A stretch of DNA of 64,000 bases from Chrysaora quinquecirrha (GCA_014526335.1 JACTAT010000035.1:3664344-3728343), one strand, 5' to 3'; counted from the stretch's first letter, positions 27,501 through 59,000 are shown. Numbers and translations are program-made. Notes: generated by a model not told the origin, from the letters alone.

Positions 27501-29936
27501 GGGAAAAAGAGATGAATGAATTAGAAAGCGATTCTCGTTAATTCACGAAATAAGCAGAATTATCTGACAATGATAGGTGTATTTTAGACTTATTACAAGA
27601 GTCTAAGTTTCCGCTGATTGAATCTAGACGAACAACAATAACAGGACAATTTGAACTGCTCTTTTCAATGACAATAATTTAAGGTGGTGACAGCTATTAG
27701 CTGGAACTCATGTAAGATGTCTAATCTATTGCATGCTAATAGGAGAGCTTTTACTTGACGAGTACGTATTATGTGTAAAATAGTCAAAAAACAAAAAGTA
27801 ACGCGTTCAATGTTTTAAGGAGCAGCAGTAACGGAAATTTACTGGCACTGAACAAAAGAAAACGGATATATCAAGATTACCTTAAACATTTTTCGAATAG
27901 CAAATTTTCTTTTGGCTGAAAAGGCAAAGCAAGAAAATCACATAAGCTACGGAAAAAGATTCAGATATATTTGCGCTAGAGTCTCGTGTCTTTGGAAGCA
28001 GTCAAAATGATGACAGTGGGTTCTCTTTCTTAAGGCCCTGGCTAAATGTTCAAACATTGTTTGTCAAACATCTGAAATTTGGACGAAATTTGCTTGTCAA
28101 ATTGTTGACCATTTGGTCATGTTGCTTGTCAAACTTTTTTGCTTACGTGCAAAGTGCTTTTCAAACATTATTTGCTTGAAACCACGAGTTACCACGAGTC
28201 ACCAGCTTACATTTTTGCAACCTTTGTCAACAAACAAACAAGGGCCCCATAAAATTAATTGCGTCAATATGGGGACATATCTGTATACAGAAAAGAAGAG
28301 ATAGTAACATGAAGTTATACCTGGTGGTGGATATGGTTGTTGTTGGTGTAGTGGGTATCTCATCCAGGATAATACTTTATAATAATATTTGTATAATATT
28401 GAGTCGTTAAAAGTTCTCAACAGTTTTGTTCTTTTGACAAGGTTTTACAATCCGAAAGTTTTCTATTTCTGAATGAGGGTAGTGACAACAAGGTTAAGAT
28501 AGACTTAAACGTCGCATTTCGTATGTGAGGGTATTTCAAGTCAATTAATTACTGGAATCTTATGCATTTGTGAAATTAGGACCAGAGATGGAATTCGGCG
28601 AGATTGCATGTAATGCAAATCTGCAATCTCAAATGTTTGGCCAACAATGTCTGATCGTTTGGCTGAACGTTTGAACGGTTTGAAATGCGAGGAATTAAAA
28701 GCATTAAAGCAAATGTCTATAAACTTAACTTACAGATAAGTCTGAACGGTCCAGGTCCTTTAAAACCTTTAAGAAACCACTGTAAAAAGGAAAAGCATTA
28801 TTGATTAGAATGAGCTAAATATTTTGAAAATTTAAAATATTTGAAAATAAAATTTTCGTTTGGATTGAGACAAGTCATTTTGTTTAGAAGCGTAGGAAAA
28901 GTAAAGAAATTAGAATGCTTTTAAGCGTTCATGTCAGTACAAGACTGGAAAGGAGAGATAGTATGACCTGCACGTAAAAATTAGCATTTCAACGAGCGAG
29001 GTAAAGAGGCATATTTTAGAGCTCTGTTGACGTGAAAACGAGGAACACATTTTTCAATGGAAATCGCATGCGTGTTGGTAGCTTTCCTGGGTCGAGAACT
29101 AACCTAACGAGCACGTCTGTTTTGTAAATAACTATTTTTGATATCTACGGAATTAAAGTGTACACGCATCTTTTTATAAGGAAGTGCTTTACAAGGAAGG
29201 TAGTCCTCGGATAGGCAAAAACTTAAGGAATTTCTAGTACTGGATTGGAGACTACTAATGAATCTGACTTTTCTTTAACTTAACATTTCGATTAAAAAAA
29301 GATGAAGTTTTTAATTAAAACAATGTTATTACCAATGGTTTTCAATCATTTCCATTTCTCTTCCGACCTTTATTTCCTTGACCATTGGTTATTTTGAAGA
29401 ATCACAAAGTAAAAAGTTAAGGAATTGCTAAGGAATATTGAGTACTCAAATTTGGCCATCAGTTAAGGATTTTCAGTAATGAGCCTGAGCCGAACTTCCT
29501 TATAAAAATGCGTGTCATAACACAAACGAGTCATGAAGAAATGTAGTTTAAATGCAATAGTTAGTTTAATAGTTTTTAATATAAACAAACTAAATGCTTA
29601 CCCATACGAAGCTTTTAACTTGGTGAATATTTCCAAATAACGTTCTATACTCGGAACTTTAGGTGCCGGTGGAGATAAGGCACCTGAGATAGTGCGTCTC
29701 TTCGTTAGCTGGGTCTGTGTTTCAGAAACGGTCGGGCTCTCCGGCAGGACCCAGGTGTGCTTCCTGAAAGTGTGAGTTGGTGAAGATAGATTCATGACGG
29801 AACGAGAGCGCTTGGGCAGCTCACTGACGTTAAACGAATGATCTCGTCTAATCGGATGTTGACGCTGAGGCAGCGATGAGAAGTCGTACATGCTATAGCG
29901 GTTTCTTGCCGGTGTTTCAATTATGATGTCTGATTC
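4735..29936 (-). CDS. RIPOR: RIPOR (FAM65) family Rho-interacting polarity regulator, 5' end missing
   Basis: Exons read on the minus strand, with matching phases and GT-AG sites unless noted: 29602-29936, 28734-28779, 27881-27915, 27471-27495, 26449-26497, 25846-25943, 25090-25153, 24617-24660, 23751-23831, 22874-22915, 21997-22080, 21689-21750, 21144-21367, 20205-20244, 18723-18782, 17383-18544, 15533-15594, 14636-14803, 13841-13876, 13494-13590, 13266-13330, 12326-12425, 11330-11426, then one of two duplicated exon pairs, 8166-8262, 7180-7220, 6447-6530, 5494-5584, 4735-4808. The sum is about 1188 residues plus an unseen N-terminus; vertebrate RIPOR1/2 are about 1070-1220. Family landmarks are GFARLSPGD, GVVTC, GTLKLKM..W, SVSVENAL and VVISVFQLVNFFTS. 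Known family members bind Rho GTPases and regulate cell polarity and migration. One exon (21144-21367) appears to lack a base. The first coding exon and start codon were not found. Confidence 0.88.
5825..5863. repeat. Short perfect inverted repeat
   Basis: CTGACACCGT is followed after 19 bases by ACGGTGTCAG, within an intron of RIPOR. It may be the centre of a decayed foldback element. Confidence 0.5.
7411..7747. mobile_element. Foldback MITE, family FB1
   Basis: Begins with CGATCAAACATTGTTG and ends with its inverted form CAACGTTGGATCGTTTGG. Internal TTTGGCCACATCACAAAACATTG-type blocks are shared with other copies in this window. Confidence 0.7.
8425..8620 (+). mobile_element. tRNA-derived SINE, family B (copy 1)
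   Basis: Contains TAGCTCGGTGGACAGGTCAA (A-box-like) and TAGGTCCGAGTACC (B-box-like) about 45 bases apart, with a GGAGGAGAGCCTTGGGCTG leader. It is part of the 1.3-kb duplication. Confidence 0.7.
8808..9153 (-). CDS. RIPOR: Downstream copy of duplicated RIPOR exon pair (X, Y)
   Basis: Exon X 9104-9153 and exon Y 8808-8860 encode exactly the same residues as the upstream pair. Against that pair there are seven base differences in 103 bp, all synonymous (Ile ATT/ATC, Ala GCT/GCA, Leu CTC/CTT, Leu CTA/TTG, Val GTC/GTT, Leu CTT/CTC). Splice sites are intact with GTAAGT donors. Using both pairs in one mRNA would break the frame. Confidence 0.85.
9715..9920 (+). mobile_element. tRNA-derived SINE, family B (copy 2)
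   Basis: Same element as at 8.4 kb, carried along in the tandem duplication (TAGCTCGGTGGACACGTCAA and TAGGTTCGAGTACC). Confidence 0.7.
10109..10448 (-). CDS. RIPOR: Upstream copy of duplicated RIPOR exon pair (X', Y')
   Basis: Exon X' 10399-10448 (50 bp) encodes FAGKSLASYFQAIQRE; exon Y' 10109-10161 (53 bp) encodes RCLKALKSKDDLLVLST. Acceptors (TCATTAG, TCTTCCAG-type) and donors (GTGAGT, GTAAGT) are intact. X' accepts phase 2 from exon 11330-11426 and Y' leaves phase 0, which fits exon 8166-8262. It is the first pair met by the spliceosome in transcription order. Confidence 0.85.
12695..13006. mobile_element. MITE with C/G-run terminal inverted repeats
   Basis: The left end CCCCGGGGG...GTACTTCAAT is mirrored at the right end by ATTGAAGTACCCCCCCGGG. 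Internal short repeats (CAAATGGGTC, ACATGGGTCT) recur. It shares GACGTGCCGC with the element at 36.3 kb. It lies in a RIPOR intron. Confidence 0.75.
15036..15312. mobile_element. MITE, family FB2 (copy 1)
   Basis: Contains GATGTCTCCCAGTTTAGCCA, GGGAGACACGCTGAATACA, GTCGCGGGCGACATGTCTCC and TCCTAGTTTAGCCATAGC, matching copies at about 27.0 and 34.7 kb. The left end is uncertain. Confidence 0.7.
15814..17205. mobile_element. SINE-like family A copy expanded internally by a satellite
   Basis: The start (GGTGAAGGTAAAATGGTG, GAGATTTCGGCTCTGGCTGT, GGGCTCGAACC) and the end (CCAAGACGCCACAGCACCTT) match other family A copies, but the middle is replaced by about 30 copies of a 37-bp unit. Other family members carry one counterpart of this unit (GACACCAGAAGTAAGCTGAA in the copy at 42.8 kb). 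Confidence 0.75.
16058..17172. repeat. 37-bp satellite, about 30 copies
   Basis: The unit begins AGCTAGCTGCATGAGATCAC and continues GACGCCACAACACCACG. Variants alternate at a few sites (GATCACGACG / GATTACGGCG, CACGAG / CACAAG). There are no spacers. It sits in the RIPOR intron between exons 17383-18544 and 15533-15594. Confidence 0.97.
17383..18544 (-). CDS. RIPOR: RIPOR linker exon with three tandem 72-residue repeats
   Basis: The largest RIPOR exon, 387 codons, phase 0 in and phase 1 out. The donor is GAAG/GTAGAG; the reading frame stays open about 70 codons past it, but the next exon (15533-15594, ..LRIHVKKLQE) fits the spliced phase and the vertebrate order. It encodes a Ser/Pro/Glu-rich, probably disordered linker. 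Its core is three 72-residue repeats, coded at about 18143-18358, 17927-18142 and 17720-17926, with motif PRPFSLSPAFTSAHYIPPDY followed by ENVE. Repeats 1 and 2 are almost identical in DNA; repeat 3 is diverged. The exon ends with a helical segment (SSIQTLILQIALKIAELPE) that continues into the conserved part of the family. Vertebrate RIPOR linkers differ in sequence, so the repeats are lineage-specific. Confidence 0.85.
17720..18358 (-). repeat. Three in-frame 216-bp coding repeats
   Basis: Tandem 216-bp units within the RIPOR linker exon, each coding 72 residues starting KPAPE(A/V)KK. The units keep the reading frame. Every copy contains SAHYIPPDYENVE. The first two units differ at few positions and look recent; the third has changed around the conserved core. 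Confidence 0.9.
19260..19372 (+). mobile_element. Fragment of SINE family B
   Basis: GCCGAAATACACAAAGTCAA, GGGAAGCGAGCCATGAGCTG and TATGACTTAGAGAGTTACTC follow the leader of the family B copies; the tRNA-like part is decayed. Confidence 0.5.
19411..19700. repeat. Minisatellite with an inverted end
   Basis: About twelve units of 19-22 bp (GTACAGTGGAGGATATTCA, GTACAGTGGAGGGATATCATCA), then the complement of the same motif from about 19635 (CCCTCCACCGTACTGATGAT), so the end can fold into a long hairpin. It lies in a RIPOR intron. Confidence 0.9.
20800..20995. repeat. ATGCA/ATGAA pentamer-rich tract
   Basis: Imperfect repeats of AATGCA, AATGAA and AATGGA over about 195 bases. Complementary frames give long but meaningless His/Cys/Phe-rich ORFs. 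Confidence 0.9.
21025..21126. repeat. (AAATC)n microsatellite
   Basis: About twenty AAATC units, almost perfect, only about 18 bases downstream (in transcription order) of the splice donor of RIPOR exon 21144-21367. Confidence 0.97.
21144..23831 (-). CDS. RIPOR: RIPOR C2-like beta domain exons
   Basis: Exons 23751-23831 (KCKVVGQGQKWTNSI), 22874-22915 (ASFRVSLLHDLQVK), 21997-22080 (SNIIGVVTCPIGNFISLDGQ), 21689-21750 (EFVLPVNSTGTLKLKMAVVW) and 21144-21367 reproduce, strand by strand, the C2-like region of vertebrate RIPOR (GKIEVNGKQSW, GFISIKV, LVGSVTC, DLGTIKLNLEITWYPF). The last exon opens with SPFSSKEES, equal to the conserved W-x-P-F, then must change frame at a run of four G (plus strand 21308-21311) to give the Ser/Pro-rich PNNRLDSLSDSSLPASPCST. 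One added base there satisfies both exon phases. Confidence 0.85.
22355..22455. repeat. GC-rich foldback
   Basis: TGTGACCTGCCTAGGTCCTA continues GTGGCC; its near-perfect inverse GGCCACCAGGATCGAGGCAG continues GTCACA. This gives a stem of about 26 bp with three mismatches and a C-rich loop. Confidence 0.85.
22480..22840. repeat. Four diverged tandem units of about 85-90 bp
   Basis: Repeated TTCCTGGATGGGTGACC, GGTTTCAGTCTACTATCA and TCGGTAGAAGTCAAGTCTAG blocks with growing divergence. Confidence 0.8.
22963..23258. mobile_element. Foldback MITE, family FB1
   Basis: Repeated TTGTCAAACATCTGG, CAATGCTTGTCAAACA and AAAACATTGCTTGATTAGCA blocks typical of the family; its ends are decayed. Confidence 0.55.
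23990..24545. repeat. Two diverged direct repeats of about 200-250 bp
   Basis: Both halves contain GATGAATTTCACCTGAAATT, TTTGAGTATYCRC, ACTTGTAGAGAGT-type and AAATTTCGT blocks in the same order. Confidence 0.65.
24617..29936 (-). CDS. RIPOR: RIPOR N-terminal Ser-rich segment and helical (HR1-like) region
   Basis: The exon at 29602-29936 encodes a basic, Ser/Pro-rich stretch (SELPKRSRSVMN, KRRTISGALSPP) followed by SIERYLEIFTKLKASYG, which aligns with the start of the RIPOR helical region. The next short exons continue it through KVLKDLDRSDLS, KLSNRLQK, IHDLNELYIHQEHMREG, AKNLLNTMERETSKKIRDR and RLCAIEDEINSLAGS, ending at LIGFARLSPGD. This matches, in order, the coiled region of vertebrate RIPOR2 that leads to LAGFARLCPGD. 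All junction phases fit (0/2, 2/0, 0/2, 2/0, 0/1, 1/0, 0/1, 1/0). The exon at 26449-26497 uses a weaker GTTAAA donor. In known family members this part contacts active Rho. Confidence 0.85.
24692..24800. mobile_element. Small MITE with AGACTTATTAC termini
   Basis: Starts AGACTTATTACATGAGTCCC and ends with the inverted form AGGACTCGTCTCATAAG, with a CAACAACAACAACAAC core. Related ends occur at 34.9, 37.6-37.7 and 60.35-60.45 kb. Confidence 0.7.
25624..25710 (-). CDS. Possible 87-bp cassette exon of RIPOR, uncertain
   Basis: An open stretch of 29 codons (begins MQALKKHFSAS, ends RRKRL) with a strong GTAAGA donor and a poor acceptor (..CAACAAGAG). It sits between exons 25846-25943 and 25090-25153. 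Both neighbours join at phase 0 and align with vertebrate RIPOR without this insert, so it is either an optional in-frame cassette or a chance ORF. The strong donor is the only positive sign. Confidence 0.25.
26131..26384. mobile_element. Foldback MITE, family FB1
   Basis: GATCAAACATTGTTTATTAA at the left is mirrored by GAACAATGTTTGATCGTTTAGCC at the right, with GGCAAAACATTGCTTAACAA inside. Confidence 0.8.
26961..27228. mobile_element. MITE, family FB2 (copy 2)
   Basis: GGCTAAACTAAGAGACATGT at the left and ATATGTCTCCTAGTTTAGCC at the right are inverted repeats. Internal GTGTCTCCCAGGGTGGCTAA and GGCTAAACTGGGAGACACCG blocks are shared with the other copies. Confidence 0.85.
28034..28676. mobile_element. 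Foldback MITE, family FB1, apparently split
   Basis: The left half (CCCTGGCTAAATGTTCAAAC to about 28185) and the right half (GGCCAACAATGTCTGATCGT to about 28676) match opposite ends of the family but are separated by about 400 bases of unrelated DNA. Confidence 0.5.
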
Positions 29937-32900
29937 CTGTAAAGAAATACAAAGACGATTCAATTTACCTTAGAAAGGAAGCCTTCCTGTCAGACCAGCA
30001 AATGGCCACAACAACATGCAATGAAACGAATGCAGCCACTATCTGTGTCAATTGTAAGCTTCACAACTTTCTTCACAAGGACTTGAATAACGCAAAAAAA
30101 CCCTCTAATGCGATGAATTAGTGTTAACTGTTTACTGGTCGACAAGTTTAGCATGCAAGAACAAACATCAAGCCTTATAAATAACGTCGAATATATAATA
30201 AGGTGCTATTAGTTCTCAGTAGGCGTCACTATCTTTGTTTTCCGCTCCCATACTCATCCATTTCTGAAAAGGATAACAGAAGATGCAAAGCAGTCTCTTT
30301 AGTGTTCCAACCATATTTAGCATCCAGCATACCCATTTATCGCTCAAAAGGTGTCTAAAGATCTGTTTTTGCATTGCATCTTAAATGCAAACAATGATTA
30401 AAACTTTGAAACGATTGAGATTCAACATCTGTTTCTATCCGTTTTTGTAAAAAAAAGAAGTAGAGTGACGGATTAGAGAAGAGTAGAGTAGAGAAAACAA
30501 AGCTCGATAGCCATTTCCTTGGTGATATTTGCGACGTTCCTGAGTGATGTCATACATCTTGTATTGTATCCCTGCATGATTCTTATGATTATTCAGAAAG
30601 ATTAGACCTATAGAATGCACAAGCAACCTTCTGAAGATCTCTTTATGGCAATGTCTTCTGGAATATTGGGAGTGAACATTCAACGTCACCCATTTATTTC
30701 ATCCAGCTCCCTATACACTAGAAAAACTTACTGTCAACAAGATATAACAAAGTATAAACTATAGGTCATTCTGAATAAACCTTTGATTGTCACTAGGGCT
30801 TTGGAAAACTTATCAGAAGAAAGCAAGACCTGACGCTGCACCTGCTCTCAAGAAGGAGCACTTTGGTCAAGAAAAGGGGCACACTTTCACTGGTCAAGAA
30901 AAAGGGCACTTTTCATTGATGTTTGTACCTCTTGGCCACCTTAGAGATAGGGCAAACCCAAAAGCACAAGGAGTGACCGATTTGATAGTTGAGCTTGATC
31001 ACAATTCTAATCTGCACTTCTCCATCAAATTAATATCAATGGATCTACCCAGTAACATCGCGAGGGAGACTGGATGGGGGTAAAAGGTCTAGAGCCCCAT
31101 CTCTGATGTGGCCCCAAAAATTAAAATTCCTTTGGAAGCTTTCCCCAGGAACCTCCTGAGGCAACCACAATTCTTGGGGAAAGGGTGCTCTCAGCTAAAG
31201 ATCTTAAGTCCTACGGTTTGAAGCATATGTTCTACTTTTCTCACCTAATTAATAATGTAAATCCAGTATTTAATGTAAATTTACAAAAAATCTCCTGCCA
31301 AAACAATCTACAAAGCTATGAACAAATTAAATTAATTATTCATGGTCTTAAAACTCAATTGTTCATTTGCAAACGTTTCAATTCATGTGGTGGTGGGTGA
31401 ATACAAAGAAACTTCCAAAACAGACATAAGATATCATATATAATTCTATTATGTAGAATTTCCATTCATGTAGTATGTACCTGTTTGACAGGTATATTCA
31501 TTCAGAAGGCACAAACTTTGAAGATTCAAAAAACTATTTTATCTTATATAAGAAGTGAATTGCTTTCTAGATCTTAACTTTGCTGTCCCAAAAGGATTTA
31601 CTATTTCTATTTTGGTTTTTACCCTGAAAACGCTCTCTAGATTCCAAAGATAATAAATTAGGAATTTGATTTCAAATTTCATAGAATAAACTTTTAAAAT
31701 GTTGGTACTTTAACCCTTTCTATGCTGCAGGTCCGGTTTTGGGCCATAGATACTTGAAAATTTGGTTTCACTCTGCTGATGAATAAAGTGAAAAATAATA
31801 AACAAAATTTACCTGAAAATATTTGTAAGACAACTTCACATTTTTGGCATCAAAATTTTTAAACATCATTGCAAATTTATTTTAAACATTTTAATATTTG
31901 ACAATACAAAGGAACTAGTAATGATCCCCAATTATTAATTCAACAAAGGTGACATTGAGATGATTCATTTGATCTCATTTGTAAGGTCGCCTATAGTAGC
32001 AGACATGGAATGTTTTTGCAAAATTTACAAACATACAGTCATGATCTTTTATCAAAAATGTCAATATGACATGTTATATATTTTAATTCATTAATAGTAG
32101 CTTTATGTTTATATTGTTTTGAAATAAAAGGTAAACAAACTGAGGTAGCCACGCGCTAACAACCTTTTTGGAAGTAAATACGTATCTGTGTTACAAGTTC
32201 CACATCTGTAATTTGAGATTTGTAGCCATCTTCCAGATTCGATAAAGTTGCAACACAATATATCTGAATTTATTTTGTCTCCAAAGCCTTGGCTTCTCTG
32301 GCCGATTTTTAATTTATAAACCACCCACATCAGATGAACAAACTAAAAAGAAATGTTAGATAGGGATCCGTGCTTTCAGTTTTAGGCCGTTTCGAAAGCT
32401 GCAAGGGAGCCATCTCATTCAACGCGGAAACCTGATACAAACCTACTGTTTTCTTCAACCGATGCAATAAAACATATCAATTTATTATATTTAACTTACC
32501 ATGATTATAATGCCCACAGCCAGAGACCAGTAATTTGTGGATAAGTAACTTTAATCGGCTTTCAAAGATGAGGTTTCTTTATCCGGAGCACTCTGATGAT
32601 CATTTTAGGCTACTGAGTATTTCTGTTGCTTTCTTTTCTTCCCAGGTACCACAGGGTCACCAAACATGAGATCTTCCACCACCGAATGGCTGGTGGGTTA
32701 GTCATCCGTCCACGTTGTCCACGTCATCGGCGTCAACCACATTCTTCTTCATGATTTAATTTTTTGGTCCCTTTTTCGATTGTCTGGATAAGCAACTGCG
32801 TATTAGCGGATCTTCTCTTCTCTTCCCATCAAAACTAGTAAACGGCTTGGCGGGGATAGTAGCTCCAAAAAAGTCCCAGGCGGGCAGGTTTCTGAATGAA

Positions 32901-33197
32901 ATGGGAGAAATAGGAAATTTAAAATACCAGGCATTATATTAGTTGTTTGGACCAAAGCATGGCACTTAAAGCGTTGCATTTTGACCGCATTTGTCGGGTT
33001 TTGTCGCCGATAACGCATCACAGCAAATCATCTCTTAACTAGGCAGCTACTATAGTTGTAAAGATCTTTCTAGTTTGCAAGAAGGAGAAATGGAATGGAC
33101 CATGTTTTTGCGATGGTGCACCACGCAAACTTTGCAGAAAGCGACTCAAGCAGGGAACGAAAAAGCCAGCGATTCAATATGCGATTCGACACGGATT

Positions 33198-33265
33198 GTG
33201 ACCGCATGGCCGAGTGCTGAAGTAATTTGGCTGTTTATATGAAGGTCGTGGGTTCTACAGCCTAC
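33198..33265 (+). mobile_element. tRNA-Ser/Leu-like sequence, probably SINE head
   Basis: GACCGCATGGCCGAGTGCTG matches a class II tRNA A-box region and AAGGTCGTGGGTTCTACAGC a B-box region, about 45 bases apart. No convincing acceptor stem was seen, so it is not called a tRNA gene. Confidence 0.4.
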
Positions 33266-33527
33266 GGGGTTGTTAATACGTTCCCAAGGTATTCTTCCTA
33301 TAATATCAGTCTGGGGACACAAGTAGCAGGACTCCGTCAGCTGTACCTCTCAATACCCCATGTGCATCAACAAATAAAATTACTTGCATTCTTGTTTGGC
33401 GATGCATGGGATACACACTCGAAATAATTCCACATACCTCCGCGGAAAATGCGGGATTAAGAATCGCAGACCACTTCTTTACTTAAAATCTTCATCAATG
33501 TTTTGTTATGTTATATTTTGTCCGTGG

Positions 33528-33690
33528 TGTAATCCAGCTTGGCCCGGGGTCTCAGGAGCTTAGTGTCGTCAGGGTTCGAGCCCAGACACGGTAGCGTCAC
33601 AGCCAGGGTCGAGGTCTCGATTTGTTAACCTACTACTGAGATCCTAGCCACTGGCGCTAAAACACCATTTCACCTTCAACTTCTTTTGAC
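33528..33690 (-). mobile_element. SINE-like family A copy, reversed
   Basis: GGTTCGAGCCCAGACACGGT, AGCGTCACAGCCAGGGTCGA and CACCATTTCACCTTCAAC are the complement of the family consensus. Confidence 0.75.
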
Positions 33691-34216
33691 CCGCATACAT
33701 AAGAAAGAAGAGTTTTTGAATGAATGACACCACTATTTCAAACTGCATCATAATTGTTTTAGAACACCTCGACATGAGGCCAAATTGACAAAAAACTATA
33801 TTACTTTCTACTATAATCAGCTACATATCAAATAAACGTTAATCAAATACATATTTTTGCTTCGCTTTAATACGAGACATAATCTGAGTCGAGTACAAGC
33901 AAGGAGAAGGAACCAAGACACACTTAAAGATTGGTAAAGAAAATTACGGCCCCAATCTCGCAAAACTAAAACATTCAGCTTGTGTTAATAATAATTCTTA
34001 GTATGATCGTGTGCAAGAAACGAAATTTATAACAACGTTGTATATGTATGATGGAATTACATTACAACCCCGTGTCAATTTACAAAGACCGTTAAAAAAC
34101 AGATAAGGCAATACTGCCAAAGCTTGTGCATATGAAAAACTCCCATGCTAATCGAGCAACCTAGATTTCTTCTCCAATAAATTCATCAAAGACTTAATAT
34201 TAATAAAATTATTGTA

Positions 34217-34298
34217 TTTAATTGTCTTTTACAAAGTTTAAAACTCTTAATAATATAATACTCCCATAAGTCTCAAATCCTTGATAAATCTGTGTGTT

Positions 34299-34303
<5 letters not shown>
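34217..34303 (-). terminator. Candidate polyadenylation signals of GFPT
   Basis: AATAAA overlaps the stop codon (34298-34303), probably too close to be used. An ATTAAA variant (34217-34222) lies about 77 bases past the stop and is the better candidate. Confidence 0.35.
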
Positions 34304-48673
<14,370 letters not shown>

Positions 48674-50249
48674 TGTAACAGAGTTATCTTGAAATGTTCA
48701 ATGTCTTTTGCAATGAGTGAATTCTGGATGAATTGTGCTGTGGGCTTGCCTTACCTTTGTGAGATCATATTCTGCTTTGCTACGTGGGCAAATGGTGATT
48801 CCCTTTGTAACCAGGCTGACCAATTGCATAAGAACAAACCAATCAGCTGATTTTGTTTTGTCATGTGATAAAGAATCAATTGCAACACCAAAACGCACCA
48901 AAAGGGAAGAGGAAAAGAATTGATTTTTTCCGAGAAATTCTCCTCCTAATCACAGCCGATAACAGCTTTGGCAGATACTGTAAGTAAGGAAAAAAGATTT
49001 TTAGAATATAATATGTTTTAGAAATAACTTTTTTATTTAGCATTTATCAACTGTACACGTTTTTTTAAGAAACCGGTTTATATTCTTATACCTAGAACTA
49101 TACACCCAAAAAGTTAAGAAACTTTTAGAACAAGGAGAAAGGAGTTAAGAAACTTGTGTGTGAGTTTTCAAACATAAAGATTTAACGCTTGCAGAGGTAG
49201 CTATTAGACCTTGACCTCAAGCATTTCCGTGCGATTTCTCGCACTAGCGTGGCTAATTCCGTGCGATTTCTCGCCCCTGTGAGCAAAACTGTATTCCACG
49301 ATTCCACAGAAGGTTTTTTGTCATTCTTACTGCAACTTATTTCAATTAATTAAGAAACTGTTAAAAAAAGGTTTCTTATAAAAAACGTGTATGTTGAAGG
49401 GTTCGGAAGGGTTCGGAATGAGTTTATATCGACCAATTTGAAAAGGAAAATAGCTAGGGACAGACCAACAAATAGCGAGAATCATTAGGTGCAAAATGTA
49501 ATTCATTAAAGGCAAATTAAACCTCATACTGTATTGTAGGCGACCAGAGGAAGTTGTTGAACGTTTAACGTTCAATACAAAAAGCACCAAGCAACCAAAA
49601 TTATCTGAAAAAAATGCAGATGAAAAGGGGGATGACCGTAACAACGTGAAAAATGATTTTCAAGCAACAGTTTGAACTTCATGAATTTTGATTCTATTTT
49701 TTGAAGACGATTTCATTTGGAAAGTAGGCTTATAAAAAGCAAAGGAACTTACAAAAGAAAAATTTTGTACTAAGGGAAACATCATTACACCAGGTAAGAC
49801 TAACGTACCATGTAGCAAATGGGAGCAAATGAGCATAAACAAACTGTATAATCAAAGGGGCAAATCACTCCATCGAAATCTCTTACAAAATTTGCTGAAA
49901 TTCCTATTGTTTTCACGGAAATCACTTCGAAATCCTTTTGTTTTAATGGAAATGCACATGCACTTTTTGAAGAGTGAAAAAGTGCTTCTTAAGAGCAATT
50001 GGAAAAGCAAGGTTAGCTCGATTGAACTAAAAACTAATACCTGAATAAAGGAAGTAAAAGAACAAAGGTGGGCATTAAAAAATTGGAACATTGCACTTCT
50101 TGCTAACCCTTTATCATGGAAATCTGTGCCTTTCACATGTCCCCAACAATTCGTCCCCTCCCATCACCCACGTGATCAGTTTTCTTACAAGATGGCAACA
50201 ACAACAACACAAACAACATTTCCTTCTCCACTTCCTCAAAATTTCTAAA
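48674..50249. promoter_or_regulatory. Intergenic region between divergent GFPT and GFPT-like genes
   Basis: About 1.6 kb between the first codons of two head-to-head paralogues, so it must contain the GFPT promoter and probably the other one too. An ACGTGG core is at 48782-48787 and a CACGTG E-box at 50169-50174. No glutaminase exons, CpG-rich block or TATA box that I could defend was found on either strand. Confidence 0.5.
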
Positions 50250-57845
<7,596 letters not shown>

Positions 57846-58488
57846 TCCAATTGTACCTTACGAACAAGAACTTTGTAACACTTGTACCACTTGTAACTTG
57901 TACCATCTTGTACCACTCAGAAACTATGAACAAGAACTACTTAAAGGTTGCTTCAAAAGGAACCCTCTATACACAAGTCTATTTTTGCAGACTTGAAAAT
58001 AATAGATCGTAAATTAACTGTTGTCTAAATCTATAGAAATATATAACATTTATACTTTCAAATTTTAAAGTTGATGTATTTTTGCAGGGTGGTTAATCTT
58101 TAATATAGACTGTTTTGTATCAGTTGTATTACATCCAGGTGCATATTATGCAATGATATTTAGTTAACATAGAATTTAGCGAGTAATAATTAATGCAAAG
58201 CATATCAGTGTTCAGCCTGTCTTATTACTGCATGACAAAACTGTGGCATCAAGAATATTGATATAATTTGCAACGAGTTAAGCAAAAGAGTAGCGTCATA
58301 TTTTGCCTCAAATATCAAGGCAGTTAATTAATGCAAGATGAGCCAAGCGAGTGGAAAGTAATGAGGATGTTTATCAGCATCAACATCAGAAATAATGTAG
58401 AAGATATATAACAAATTATATCTGTGTACATGATATGGTCCACCGTTTCTTCATAACTGATGAAGGGTACAGTTGAATACGTTTCGCG

Positions 58489-58494
58489 AATAAA
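58489..58494 (+). terminator. Candidate polyadenylation signal of the GFPT-like gene
   Basis: The first clear AATAAA found on the plus strand after the stop codon, about 640 bases downstream, implying a long 3' UTR if it is the one used. Confidence 0.35.
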
Positions 58495-59000
58495 CTAAAA
58501 CCGTTGCTTCTCTGATATGGTATATAGGTATCTATGGAAGGCAGCCTGCCGGTTGCCATTACGAGGGCTTCCTATCTCTTTTATCCAAATCATTGGGTAT
58601 AGAATTATGGATAGGCCATTTCAAGTTAGGTGTAGTCCCCATCAACTGATGCGCTATTTTACATAGCTTGTTCGTTTCACCATAATCAGTATGATATAGA
58701 GGTGTATTCAGAAGATGGAAATTTTGGGATAAAAGCCAAGCAGAGGGACAGAGATCAAAGATGCACTGATAGGACTGAAAGAGAGGAGATGGGGGAAATG
58801 TGGTTTGGACCTACAACTGCCACACCGAAAAGAAGAGTGACAGAGAACAGCCGATCCAAGATATGAGATCAACTAAACAGAAACGGGAAGAGAAAGAAGT
58901 GATTCTTCCGTCAATAAAGCGCGCTTCCTCTGTCCTAATTCTTGCCTTTTCTGCCATTATCACACCACTCTGAAACATGAAAGGTGTTGATGAATACAAG

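Larger units (their letters stand above)
29937..34298. other. Gap between RIPOR and GFPT without recognised exons
   Basis: About 4.3 kb with short ORFs that match nothing I know. The first RIPOR exon(s) and promoter should lie here or farther on. It contains a tRNA-like stretch at about 33.2 kb and a reversed SINE-like family A copy. Confidence 0.55.

Noticed and set aside
30787..31083. 98-codon plus-strand ORF with a GQEKGH duplication
   Set aside because: No recognisable domain, no flanking exons, short internal DNA duplication only.
33198..33265. Functional tRNA-Ser/Leu gene
   Set aside because: A- and B-box-like parts are present but no matching acceptor stem or clear anticodon arm was seen; treated as a SINE head.
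48674..50249. Hidden glutaminase exons for the plus-strand GFPT paralogue
   Set aside because: Plus-strand frames were read for [18 protein letters not shown] and ESDTDTE equivalents; none occurs up to the first recognised isomerase exon.
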